Shown: positions 32,429 through 42,636 of the stretch, piece after piece
How the letters are laid out: each line of letters begins with the position of its first letter
How positions within the stretch are numbered: position 1 is the first letter of the stretch
Origin: Pezicula radicicola
Taxonomy: Eukaryota > Ascomycota > Leotiomycetes > Helotiales > Dermateaceae
NCBI GenBank assembly: GCA_003008705.1
Contig: PDUO01000049.1
Location: forward strand, 248,001-312,000
DNA: 64,000 bases
Reading direction: 5' to 3'
The notes under the pieces: generated by a model
Database searches by the model: none
The model's input: the letters and a program-made list of their open reading frames with translations, nothing else
What the model was told of the DNA's origin: nothing
Program-made: the position numbers and the translations under genes

Positions 32429-33437
32429 AAGACATGGCTATATGACGTATGAGACACGGCTGGCGTTGTTAGGCGGATTGCTTTGTTTATTCATAGCATA
32501 GCATGGTGTTTAGGGGATATGTGTATTTTTGACGTACAGGGACACTGGCTCTACCTTATTAGAATACAAAGTAATTATGAAATTAACTCACTTGACTTGA
32601 GTAACGCATTTATTCTGAGTAACCCACTTTCTGGGCGACCTACTTATTCTAGTGAGTCACTTGATCTGAATAACTCACTTGTTTTAGGTAATCTACTTTC
32701 TGTAGGTAACTCACTTTATTCCGGTTACTCACATTCTAAGTAACCTTTTTAACTTCGACTACTTACTTTCTAGATAATTAATTTACTTTAACTAATTATA
32801 TAACTTAAATAATAGTAAGGTACTTACTTAACCTAGATTATTTAATAGTACTACTTTTCTAGTGACTTACTTTAAGTAAACTATTTAACTTAAGTAATCT
32901 ACTTAGCTTATATAACTTAGTTTAAGGGACTAACTTAACTTAGGTTAATTATTTAATTCTAGCTTTCTTTCTTAGTAAATTTCTTATCTTAAGTATTTAC
33001 TTTATTTTAATAGCTTACTTTTCTAGTAATTAACTTAAATTGATTTACTTACTTAAGCCTTCATATTTTCACGATAGCTGAAAGGACGGAATTTCAAAAA
33101 TCACAACATAAAAAGCTTGAGGGTTTCCACGTTTGCAATTTTTTGAACATCCTTCTTACATTACTTTTTATTGAATCTTTTCGACCATTATCTACCTTCG
33201 CACAACTTTCATGGGTTTCCCAGAGGGACAGTCCTAATTAGAAACCACCAACCGTCTCTCAACGTTAACATTTCTCAACTCCTACTCTACACCCAACATA
33301 TGGTGGTGCACCGGGCACCCACCAAACAAAACCCCAAGCCCAGCATCCCTAACTCATCCAATAATTCGCCCACCAAAATAGGTCAAAGAACTAGCCCTTA
33401 CTAACCTTTGTGAAAGCCCCCTCCCTCCGGTACCTCA
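32429..33437. other. Intergenic region dominated by degenerate minisatellite
   Basis: No gene is supported. Most of it is the imperfect AAGTAACTCACTT-type repeat described separately. Beyond 33065 the sequence is unremarkable, and the short frame at 33171-33404 has no motifs. Confidence 0.5.
32575..33065. repeat. Degenerate palindromic minisatellite
   Basis: About 490 bp of diverged copies, roughly 18-22 bp each, of a word like AGTAACTCACTTnnTTCT: GAGTAACGCATTTATTCT, GAGTAACCCACTTTCTGG, GTGAGTCACTTGATCTG, GTAACTCACTTTATTCCG. It decays to TTAAGTAA/TTACTTA words on the right. AAGTAA...TTACTT makes it partly self-complementary. Short related tracts occur near 57065-57130 and 59240-59510. Confidence 0.6.
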
Positions 33438-34033
33438 TTATTCCAACGATCCTAGGTTCACCTCCGTGATCTTTCCCGTGCCCTCATCATACTTTATCTT
33501 GATCACACTCTCAATTACTTTCTCCGTACCGATGCCTTTCACCTTGCAACCTTATAGCGAGTCTTCATTTCCATTGTGATGGGGTTGCTTGAAGAGGTAA
33601 CATTGTGGGAGAGGCGTTCAATTTCGGAAAGGCAGCAACGAGACCATTCCACTGCGGTTCGTATTGTTTACGGCCAGTTGCATGGGTAATGGGGTTATTA
33701 AATTCAGCATCATCTTGAGACGAAGTTGGCGTTTGTAGCAGACTAGAAAAGGGAGGAAGAGTTCGTGAGTTACAGCTTAGAGCTGAAGTTTCTTGAGTGA
33801 CGGTCAGCCAGCGAAGAGCTGTGTTAGAATTAGCATCCAGCGAGGATAGCAGTTGAAATTTTGACCCGTACATCTAGAATACTACCAAGCAAGACCTTCT
33901 GATGCTGATCGAGCTCTACGCCCTGCGCGGTATTGATATTGGTATTCTCAATCCCCAATTCGCTCATCGATGGAGCATTAGCTTTTGACTCGATCTGTGC
34001 ACTAGCAGTTTCTGAGGGTACACCTATAGCCAT
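33438..34033 (-). pseudogene. SnoaL-like small fungal protein gene, decayed
   Basis: Minus-strand reading begins MAIGVPSETASAQIESKANA and continues to QHQKVLLGSILD (donor GTACGG). The next exon-like piece LFAG.PSLKKLQL has TGA and TAA where the family would have coding codons. Then, after an intron-like TTTTCTAG, DDAEFNNPITHATGRKQYEP and QWNGLVAAFPK follow, and in other frames IERLSHNVTSSSNPITMEM and finally VKGIGTEKVIESVIKIKYDE up to TAA at 33438-33440. The order matches fungal SnoaL-like proteins (LDLF...DDA.F.DPI..A.GR..Y..QW). Lesions: two stops, a one-base loss in an A run, and an 8-base insertion or duplication (GGTTGCAA type). Clearly non-functional. Family function unknown. Confidence 0.7.
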
Positions 34034-36732
34034 CTTACGAATGGTTCTGAAGGTAGATATACTAGGTTTTACGGTACGAAATGTAGAAGTTTGAGATGAA
34101 GAGGATTGAGGGGCGCATGAAACTGGTAAGAAACTGGAGGCAAGAACTTATGAGAGAATAAAATATTTACTTACGGCGCAAATAGAAAGTTATGTATGTA
34201 CTCGACTTCCTAATAATTACCTCGCGATGTGGTGGAATGTCGGAGTGGCAGTCGTGACATCATGACTATCAAGCCACTACCCTCGAGACGGTGCATATCA
34301 CATGATCTCGGCCACTTAAACTGGTTTCCCCCGCAGTATAATCAATTTTTGCGGCAGCATGAAGTTTATAAGGTCTTTCTAATTTACTATCTAAGTTTAT
34401 AAGTACTTATAGGTTGTTGTGCACCATCACGTGTCGCTTAAATAGTAAAAGGGGGGAGAAGTGAGCTCGCTTAGTTTGAGAATCACTGTGACCACTAGGG
34501 TGGAATTGAGTTTATGGTCAAATTAAATACAACAACAATTAGGTAACGTATTAGATATTAGGAGAGACATTTTAACTCGCATATCAGCAAGAGGTTTCAT
34601 TATTTGATACCTCTCCCGACCCATTTGGCAGAGATATGACCTTAATAGCATTGCCAAAATTACTAATGGAACTACTAGTGGCCCCCCTTCATATATTGCT
34701 ACGTTACACCTGTGATAATTCTTTAGAGTTATTAATTTTCAGCACCTCCTAGAAGTGGTCCCTTAAAAGGGCCACTTGTTAACCTCAGGCTCTTGTGAAT
34801 TGAACATTTTCCAAATGAACAAGATATTCAGATTCATCAATCATAGAAGACACAGGTCCCATATCTATTGGGGCAGCAGCGCATCAAAAACTTGTGAATA
34901 GTTAACTGTTATTAATGATGGTTGGATGCATTCTGACTGATTTTCCCTAGTGAACTATGGCAAGCTACGTGTAGGGTGACAAGCGCTATTCTTGTTAACA
35001 CAAAAAGTTTGGCAATAACGGAAATATGTTTTATTGGATAGGAAATTTTGCCTTTTTTACTACTTTGGGTAATGTTTTCCCTAAGGCTAATGTGTACTTT
35101 TAATTTACTTTGTGACTAGAGAGGTGTTACTGATAGTGATTTGGACTTATCATATGAAGCCATGGGCAATTCATTCCAATCAATAACTAAAGAGTTGTGA
35201 GAAGACCGACTCCTGTAATAAGTCTTTGAAGTAGTTTTGTAGAGCGAAGGATTAAGAAATCATTAGAAAGCAGAATTGTAGTTGAGCACAAACCTTGGAA
35301 ATCGCTTCGTCGGGTCTCTTTATTGGCTGAAGTGTTTCCAGAGTCAGTCAATCCTATCGTCAAAAGTCATGTAGAGTGCTAACAACCTCGTCGCATAATA
35401 TCTAAGTTATTCGCATCTGGATAGCTATCACTTCGCTATACTGTAGAATTTCTAACACAACTATGTTGAGGGTAAGGCATTTTGGAAGTCGAAAGCCTTG
35501 ATGTTCCCTTAATCTGAATCCCAGCTCTTGAAGTTGTTTGCGAAAGAATTCGGGCTAGCGGGCTTGCCGGTCAGTGAGCTTCTTTGAAGTCATAAAGTAT
35601 GGGAGTTTTTGTGATCTGTAAATACTTCGATAGGTGTGATATTTCCTGCAAGCTCTGGTTGCCATAGTTTGTTTATGCGTAGCTCGCTTTATTAGGATCT
35701 AATCATGCCAGAAATCTGTCTGTCTTTAGACCATATTTAGCTAGTGTTGGTTTGAGCCATAGCGCTCCATGGGCTTTTAGAGCACTTGTGTCGTCCTTTG
35801 TTGCGGTTCCTCGTCCTATTATTGTACTCGCGTGCTTGTACATCTGTAATATCAACTTGTGTTAATTAAAACGAGATATGAAGCAACGTTGTTTCTCTCC
35901 CATCCGCTAGTGTCCATGAACTATTGAGTCCTGTTCAAAATCCCCAAAGAATAAATCAAGCTAGTGGACTGAGAATACCCGAAGGGAATTGACTAATTTA
36001 AAAAGATAACGAGTTGTTTGGGGTTACTTGTAAAAAGTGCAAAAAGGTGAACTTTTAAGGGTAATACTGTTTTCTTCATGCGCATTTGAAAATCATCATT
36101 TTTCCATACTATAAACTTTTCTATGGAAGAATAGGTGGCTTAAAGATTTCGTTGGAGGTGATAATAAACTTCGTGTGGAAACTAGAGCAACACCAAGAAA
36201 GAGAGAAGGAGCCGTTCAACTTTTATGAAACTTCAGGAGGCTGCAGAGCTATATTTTTGCATTAATGCGCTTATCAGACTATTGCAAGCAAAAGAGACAA
36301 GTCAAGGAGTTGATTGACAGTCTTACGGGCTATAGGCCATTTAGCCAGCTTGCAGACTATAGCATTCTGGTAAGCGAGCAGGGAAATTAAAGTAGGATTG
36401 TAGAAGTCTACTTGTGCTATCACATGGAGCTTGAGCTACTCGCTTGATGTTGAACTCATGATATTTATCACTGAAAATGGAATTCTAAGGGCCGAAGGCC
36501 CGGAGGCAGCAACCCGTCCGAGGATGGGATGGTAAGGAAACTTCTGTCGGAGAAACCCCACGTTTGCTATCGATATCTAAAGAAGCATCTTCCGATACAA
36601 CTCTTGACCTCATATTACTGCGAAAAAAAAATTCAGCCCTCCTGTAATAAAGTATCAGTTTAGAAGCCCCAATAATACGAGTAGAAAGTTCCAAAATTTT
36701 CAGAAAACAGATTCTCGACTACGTACTTCCAC
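34034..36732. other. Long gene-free region with retroelement remains
   Basis: About 2.7 kb with no intact gene. The only coding trace is the Ty3/gypsy RNase H remnant at 35495-35690 on the minus strand. The rest is AT-rich and full of stops. LTRs could not be delimited by eye. The last 200 bases are the amidase promoter. Confidence 0.5.
35495..35690 (-). mobile_element. Ty3/gypsy retrotransposon remnant (RNase H segment)
   Basis: Reading the minus strand from about 35690 gives ELRINKLWQPELAG then TPIEVFTDHKN, and one frame over FMTSKKLTDRQAR, a stop, and PEFFRKQL. This is the RNase H signature of fungal gypsy elements (W.PEL.G...PIEVFTDHKNL.YFMT.K.LT.RQARW). The stop after QAR sits where W is expected (TGG to TAG). 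At least one frameshift separates the two halves. Reverse transcriptase and integrase were not found nearby. Confidence 0.6.
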
Positions 36733-38253
36733 ATGGAGCTACAAGAACTCACAATTTCCCAAGTACACAGTGCTTTCAAAGATGGCACGTACACAAGCAC
36801 TCAGCTCGTTGAGGCTTTCCTAGCCCGAATTGCAGCCCTAGATCAAAATGGTCCCAAAATCAATAGTCTACTAGCCCACTCAAGCACAGCACTCTCAGAG
36901 GCAGCTGCGCTCGACGCACACTTTGCCCAAACATCAGAGTTTATCGGCCCTCTCCATGGAATTCCAGTGATTGTCAAGGACCAGGTTGAAACTAAGGGAA
37001 CTGTCACCACGTTTGGTTCAGTGGTTGCAAAGGATTATGTCCCGACAGAGGATGCTACTATTGTGAAAAAGATGAAGGAAGCAGGAGCCATTATTCTTGC
37101 GAAGAGTACTATGCCGGGTGAGTTTCAACTTCTGCCTTAAAAAAAGAACTGTTGTTGATAAGCTATAGATTGGGCAACCGGATGGTTTTCTTTCTCTTCC
37201 GCCTCTGGAAAGACATGCAATCCATTCGCACTCGATCGAGATGTCGGCGGTTCAAGTAGTGGAACAGGAGCTGCAATATCAGCTAACTTTGGTATCCTAG
37301 GTCTTGGAGAAGACACGGGTGGTTCTATTCGACTACCTGCTTTCTTTTGCGGCCTTGTAGGTCTTCGTCCAACACCAGGATTAATCAGTCGAACAGGTCT
37401 ATGCCCATTGATCAAGACGACAGACACACCGGGACCAATGACAAGAACTGTTAGAGATGCCGCTTTAATGCTAGATGTTCTTGTTGGATTTGACGAGACT
37501 GATCCATGGACCTCCACGGCAGTGATTGCTGGGCCCCCCAAAGGAGGAAGTTATGCATCCAATTTGGAACAAAACCAGAATCTCATTTCTAAGTCTCGCA
37601 TTGGCATTCTAAGGTCTCAGTTTGGCGGTACTTCCGATCCGGATTACAAAGTTGTGAATGAAGTTATTGAGACAACCCTGAAAAAACTGAGCGATTTAGG
37701 AACTACATTCATTGATATCGAAATCCCAAATCTGAACCACATTCTCGCTTTCACACCAACCTACATTTCCCGGTCACGGCAAGATATCGACGGATTCATA
37801 AAACCACGACTAAACACCACATGCTCCGAAATATACTCTACAGACCAGTACTGCAAGCACGTCCACCTTTTCAAAGAAATATCTACTGGACCTTTGACCC
37901 CCAAACAAGACCCTGAATATCTACAACGTCTAGAACAGCGAGAAGCTTTCCAAATGCAAGTTATTGGTCTTATGGCAAAACACAACCTATTAGCCATTGC
38001 ATTCCCTGATGCCAAGATCCCAGCTCCGTTGCATTCAGATGTAGAGCGTTGGGGCTCTATGGATTTCCCTACGAATACTCTGTTTGCTAGCACATTGAGA
38101 ATGCCAGCAATCACAGTACCGGCAGGTTTTACAGATGGTGGCTTACCTGTCGGGTTGGAGTTTGTGGGTTTGCCGTACGCGGAGCAGATGTTGTTCGAGT
38201 TGGCTTATGGAGTGGAAAAGTTGATTGGAGCAAGGAAGGCTCCAGTCTTGTAA
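36733..38253 (+). CDS. Amidase-signature family hydrolase
   Basis: Exons 36733-37117 and 37169-38253 with a 51-bp intron (GTGAGT..CTATAG), 489 aa. The Ser-cisSer-Lys triad is visible: lysine in LHGIPVIVKDQVETKG (about K82), the cis-serine in VGGSSSGTGAAISAN (about S157) and the nucleophile in LGEDTGGSIRLPAF (about S181). GLVGLRPTPGLISR and the C-terminal TVPAGFTDGGLPVGLEFVGL complete the signature. These cytosolic enzymes cleave carboxamides (acetamide, aryl or fatty amides, plant amides) to acid and ammonia; the substrate is not evident. The 5' end has no signal peptide. Flanked by a decayed region and not part of an obvious cluster. Confidence 0.92.
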
Positions 38254-38477
38254 AATCTAGCTGCTTTATGGTTGGTAACACTGCCTTTACTAAGGCACAG
38301 CCTGATTTAGCCGAGGAATTGGATCTCGCATGTGCCATGTTTTGGCAAGAGATGATTATGAACTATCCAGTTGTGCCTTTATAAATCCCCACTCGCATGA
38401 AGTAATAGAAGTAGCTTATCAAAAAAAACCCTGATAATTTTCATGCTTGTCCTTGGCCAGGAAAAGGGAAACATACT

Positions 38478-38525
38478 CTCCGAAACGAGGGATCGAACCT
38501 CGGTCGCCTGCCAGAAGGCCCTTTC
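38478..38525 (-). other. tRNA-like T-arm (B-box) without a complete tRNA
   Basis: On the minus strand CGAGG TTCGATC CCTCG forms a perfect 5-bp T-stem with a standard 7-base T-loop, matching the pol III B box. Downstream TTTCGGA could be a 3' acceptor strand, but no matching TCCGAAA 5' strand and no convincing anticodon arm is found upstream. Best read as a tRNA fragment or tRNA-derived SINE piece, or chance. Confidence 0.3.
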
Positions 38526-39144
38526 CCAATGGCGCCGAGGGGTGGATATTTGCTTCACTCAAGAGAGACCAGGAGGAAGGTAATATTCACCGTCGGTAAA
38601 AATACTATCACTACACTATTTCGGATTTAGTGTATTTATTTAGTTAACGGGGAAGCCGGGGGGATGAAGTGGGATCGGTATTGTTAAAAGTAACAGTGGT
38701 GGATCTTAGCTATCTATAGAACAGCACAGAGGTAATGTTCTAAGTCATTCTGCTCATAAAAAAAAGGAATGGTGCCTAATCATCTATGATGGTGTAATAG
38801 GTAATTATGGGGGTACTTTATAAGACTAATATAAGATACGAGAATGCCATTTTACACCTGCATAGAACTAATTTAACACATAGATAGATAGATGAATAAT
38901 AAGTATAGCATTAAGCTATTGTCTGTTTTTTTATATCAAATAGCTTGTTGCAACAGTATCGTACTCTCATCAATAACAAAAGTAACAAATTTCACTACAA
39001 TCAAAACCAACATGATTTGACACATCTTCACTAGAAAAGAAAGAGTTAAAATGAGAAGAAGAAGAAAAATGCCCAGCATAAGCTACTGGTGTTGTGTACA
39101 CTATCTGGCTGTGCTGAAGTTGGCTGTGCTGAAGTGCTGTGCTG

Positions 39145-39211
39145 ACTCTGGTTAGACTGCGGAATGGGTGCCCTGACCCATAGGCACCCATTCCACAGTC
39201 TCACTCTGGTT
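39145..39211. mobile_element. Foldback element with 9-bp direct repeats
   Basis: An 18-bp arm at 39155-39172 and its inverted copy at 39183-39200 agree at 17 of 18 positions, with a 10-base loop. The hairpin is bounded by identical 9-bp words ACTCTGGTT at 39145-39153 and 39203-39211, as expected for a target-site duplication. Mutator-like elements make 9-bp duplications. Only 49 bp lie between the repeats, so it would be a minimal or deleted MITE. Confidence 0.45.
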
Positions 39212-39592
39212 CTAAAATATGTTTAGGGTTTCTGTGTAAGGTTTGTGCAAGTAGAAGAGAAGTTCAGGCAACAAGCTTTTTGAAACAATGTCCAATCAGG
39301 CAATAGCACAGTTATCTACACTATTTTAGGACATGTGTACTAGTAAGTTGTTTGAATCAAGCGACTATGCCTCCGTGCAACATTCTCTAATACATAATTA
39401 GATGGCAGTAACTACATTCTACGGAATATTTCCAGGTTAATAGAAGCATTGTTGGAGCTAGTGCTATGAATGAGTTGCTAAAGCTTTTCAATAAGACAAT
39501 TAAAAGGGGTTATGTTGTAGTAACCTTGGCTTTGGGTAACAGCACCAATGTCAACATCGCACCTCAATGTTGACCACCCCAAGCACAGTTTA

Positions 39593-40396
39593 CTAATCTA
39601 GACTCTCCAATGCGTCTTTGTATTCAGAACGATCCGGAGATTCATCATCATCATCCTTCTTTCCGGCATCCATAAAGCCTACCCGACCTTGCTTAACCTT
39701 TGATCTCTCACCCTGAGCGACGACCATTGGGGTCTCCTGAACTGGCTTAGCAAGTCGCCTACTCCTTCTTGGCTCATCATCAGCTTGTCCTGCATTTCCA
39801 CTCTGCTTGACGGATTCCTGGCCTCTCTTAACCCTCGACTCCTCGGAACATTCTTCGCCTTCCTCCTGCTGAACTCTTTCCGCACCTTGCTTAATCTTCT
39901 CCGTTCCATTATCAGATCCCCCAGCCTTTCTAGACTTTTCAGTCTCCTCTCTATCCTTCTGTCCCTTCGGTCCGTATTTAGCATTCCACTCCTAAAGTCC
40001 AACCCATTAGCCCCAAGTTTCGACCTAGTAAACCTCCACCCGTCTTCGATCTTCATTCAAATCACAGAAAGAATAAAAACCTACCTTCTGCCTCCTAGCA
40101 TGCTCTTCCATCCTATCACTACCCATAATAGCCAACCAATTCACAATCTTAAACCCCAAATCACCCATATAGTTAAATCGATGATAAGAAGCTCGATGGA
40201 TCGTATTTGCTACCGCGAGTTCTTGAGCTGTGATTCCGTTGCATCGAGGGTCATCTTCAATTGACTTGCCGGAGCAAAGTAGATAGGCTGCGCGGCGGAC
40301 GTGCTTTTGTTGGAGGAGTGTGTAGCCGTGGGGTGTCGGGTCATCGTCGATTACCCAGGCGGGGATTACATCGCGGAGATGGGTTGGTTGGGACAT
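39593..40396 (-). CDS. Uncharacterised fungal protein with basic/acidic C-terminal half
   Basis: Exons 40396-40085 and 39991-39593, intron 40084-39992 (GTAGGT..TTTAG, 93 bp), 236 aa. Residues 1-104 form a compact conserved-looking domain (PHGYTLLQQKHVRRAAYLLC, GITAQELAVANTIHRASYHR, DLGFKIVNWLAIMGSDRMEE). The second half is rich in Lys, Glu, Gln and Ser and contains DDEPRRSRRLAKP, a basic cluster that could be a nuclear signal or DNA contact, then a run of four Asp (KKDDDDESPD). No known family recognised. A nuclear role is possible but only inferred. The overlapping plus-strand frame 39785-40264 is its antisense shadow. Confidence 0.7.
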
Positions 40397-41868
40397 TGCG
40401 ATGATTTTTGATGCTAGAGAGGCCGAGTAGAACGGCGATGGTGATTGGGTTGAGGAGTGGGTTTGGTTTTACGATTGAGGACGAGGTTGGTGGAGGGGCT
40501 TCTGGATGTGGAAGTTGCGTTGAGGTTGAAATTTGACGAGGTGGTGGGTAAGTTGGTGGAAGGTTTTAGTTTGGGAGTTGAAGGAAAGATATGCTTGCGA
40601 TAAAGGTATCAGAGTTTCAAAGTGCTCTTTCTGTTCGCGGTTGGGGATTTTTGGCACTTAATCCAATTCGCTTGCAAAAAACAAACGTGATAAAAGATTG
40701 TTTTAACTGAGAATAAGCGTTTTTCACCAAAACGCATTAATGGAATTCAGTCGATTCTTGCATATAATCGTTTTTAAACTCAAAAATTAAGTAACGTAGC
40801 TCACAGAAAAGCATGGAAGGAAGAAAAGAGGGTGTGGTACGAGAATCTCGTTATGCAGAGAAGTAGAACTATTTACATATTTTTCTTATCTGTGCTTCTA
40901 GTGTCTTGCTCTAATCCTATACTTTCTTTGTTGGTGGCGAATATGTACTTTGGTTGTTACACTATTGCGGGTTGTCAGATTAAATTCAGCGTTTGTTTCT
41001 TTTAGAAGAATTACTTGAATAGAATAGGTGCTGGGAAGGAAGAGTGCTGCTTTATTTATTCTCAGTTAACATATCCCTACCCTTCTATTGTGCTCGCTTT
41101 AATACCTTTGATGTGTATCACTTTTTCAGCTTCCTTGTTTGAATATAATATTAGAGAAATTTCAGAATAAGAAATCTATTTTAGAATTCTCTAAAGCAAG
41201 AGTGATATGTGTTGAAGTCCCTCTTTTTGAGTTAGCTTCAGCACACCTTTTCGGTCGCTTAGCAAACATAGCTAACAAAAAAGATAAAAACTACCTTTTT
41301 CAAATTCCGCAGAACGAATCTTTCACATTAGTAACTCTTGATCCTTCTATGAGGACAAACAATACAGCTACAGCTCCGCCCCTAATTCCTCTTCCTAGAG
41401 ACTAATACAATGTCGACCAAACTATCAAAAATCCTACTTAGAAACAGCAAGCCCTTAAATATTGAAGCCTAAGGATTCTATTTACAGGTTGTTATATTCG
41501 GTTAAGATGATTTATTGTTAGAGGACATCTTATTATTATATTGAGTTCTTGATAAGAAAACAACATCTAAACCAAATACCTTCCTGTTTCCGCACCTCAA
41601 GGTATTTCTGCCTGGGAGGTTCTATGAATTTTGCTGCTGGTAGGGAGGTGTAGGGAGGTGGTAAACGAGCACTTTTTCGCTTTCTGGATATTCTGATGGA
41701 AGTTATGGTTTCGAACATCATGGCGCCGACCGGTAAAGGTCTACATAATATTAGTAAAGCCGAGGAGTCGTCGAACTCCTCGAGTATCATGTCCGCAATG
41801 CCTATTGATTTAGAATATAAAAATTGAGTTTCGGTGTCTGTCTAATACATGTTTCTAAGCTATGCTTT

Positions 41869-41895
41869 TAACCCTAACCCTAACCTTAACCCTAG
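41869..41895. repeat. Interstitial telomere-like repeat
   Basis: Four tandem units of TTAGGG type read on this strand as (CCCTAA)2 CCTTAA CCCTA, one unit carrying a single change. Far too short for a chromosome end and embedded in normal sequence, so interstitial. Confidence 0.75.
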
Positions 41896-42317
41896 TGAGT
41901 TTTGCTGTTCAAGTCCCTACAGTTGTACAGAGTGTCACCACGTCATTTAGCATTATAATCTCGAGGAAATGAATAAAAATAGAGATTTCACTTGGGCTTA
42001 AGTCTTTTAGCTTAACTAATTAGGTCCGTTTAGTTCGTATCTGCACTAAGAAATCATTGAAAAAAAGGGGCTTTCTATCCTAAGCGAAGAACATCAAAAA
42101 GACAGTAATCTACCTACCTACCTATTTAATCTACTCCAACAACAAAACACAAACCCAAAATTCTAGAAATACAAGTAAATTCTTCAAAAGAGACATAGAT
42201 ATATGCTATTTAGTAATTTTTGTCACGTTCGAATATCCTTTCTGCTTTTAAATACACAATTTATAAACTGCATTGATTGGTCTAATCGGTTGAGCCAAAA
42301 AAAAAGACTCGCGGGCT

Positions 42318-42487
42318 TCGTGCCGATAGTCTAGCATTCCGTGCCGGTGGTCACCACCTCATGCAGATACTGCAGAATTTCATACCACCGTCCTGATGAT
42401 CTCGAACTTCATGCCGACACCCTGGATATCATGCCAGTGGACTAAGTATTGACGTTCCGTAGTAAGGTTGGACTTCATGCCGAAGAC
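42318..42487. repeat. Short diverged repeats of TTC(A/G)TGCCGA type
   Basis: Related words start at 42318 (TTCGTGCCGATAG), 42339 (CCGTGCCGGTGG), 42359 (TCATGCAGATA), 42409 (TTCATGCCGACA), 42429 (TCATGCCAGTGG) and 42474 (TTCATGCCGAAGA), several at 20-21 bp steps. A further copy occurs at about 46356-46381. Low-copy diverged minisatellite, function unknown. Confidence 0.4.
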
Positions 42488-42636
42488 CGCTAGTGTTGAG
42501 GCAGCCTGTGTGGGTATAAAACAACATGAACATCGTTCGCAACTTGATGGTTTTATGTTTCTTTCACTTACAAAAGGCAAAGCTTCACAAGGAAAGGCAA
42601 TTAATTACTATCAGTATTCTCCCAACCCAAACAAAC

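Larger units (their letters stand above)
38254..39592. other. Gene-free stretch with hairpin elements
   Basis: Holds a tRNA-like T-arm (about 38478-38525, minus), AT-rich DNA, a perfect 15-bp tandem duplication at 39106-39135 (unit TGGCTGTGCTGAAGT) and a foldback element at 39145-39211. No coding frame is supported. Confidence 0.5.
40397..42636. other. Gene-free AT-rich region with telomere-like and short repeats
   Basis: Contains the upstream region of the gene ending at 40396, AT-rich DNA, a short minus frame at 41790-41536 with no recognised family, a telomere-like tract at 41869-41895 and short TGCCGA-type repeats at 42318-42487. The final 140 bases are the phosphonoacetate hydrolase leader; the ATG at 42526 lies there but is not favoured as start. 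Confidence 0.5.

Noticed and set aside
36485..36694. Minus-strand 69-codon frame before the amidase
   Set aside because: Lies in the amidase promoter with no motif or splice support.
39785..40264. Plus-strand frame of 159 codons
   Set aside because: Antisense of the spliced minus-strand gene; no motifs and a shadow-like composition.
42318..42487. CRISPR-like array
   Set aside because: Repeats are short, diverged and irregular, spacers are not unique, and the organism is a fungus.
42526..42636. N-terminal extension of phosphonoacetate hydrolase from 42526
   Set aside because: The 37 extra residues are unlike the family; the ATG at 42637 fits its usual length.
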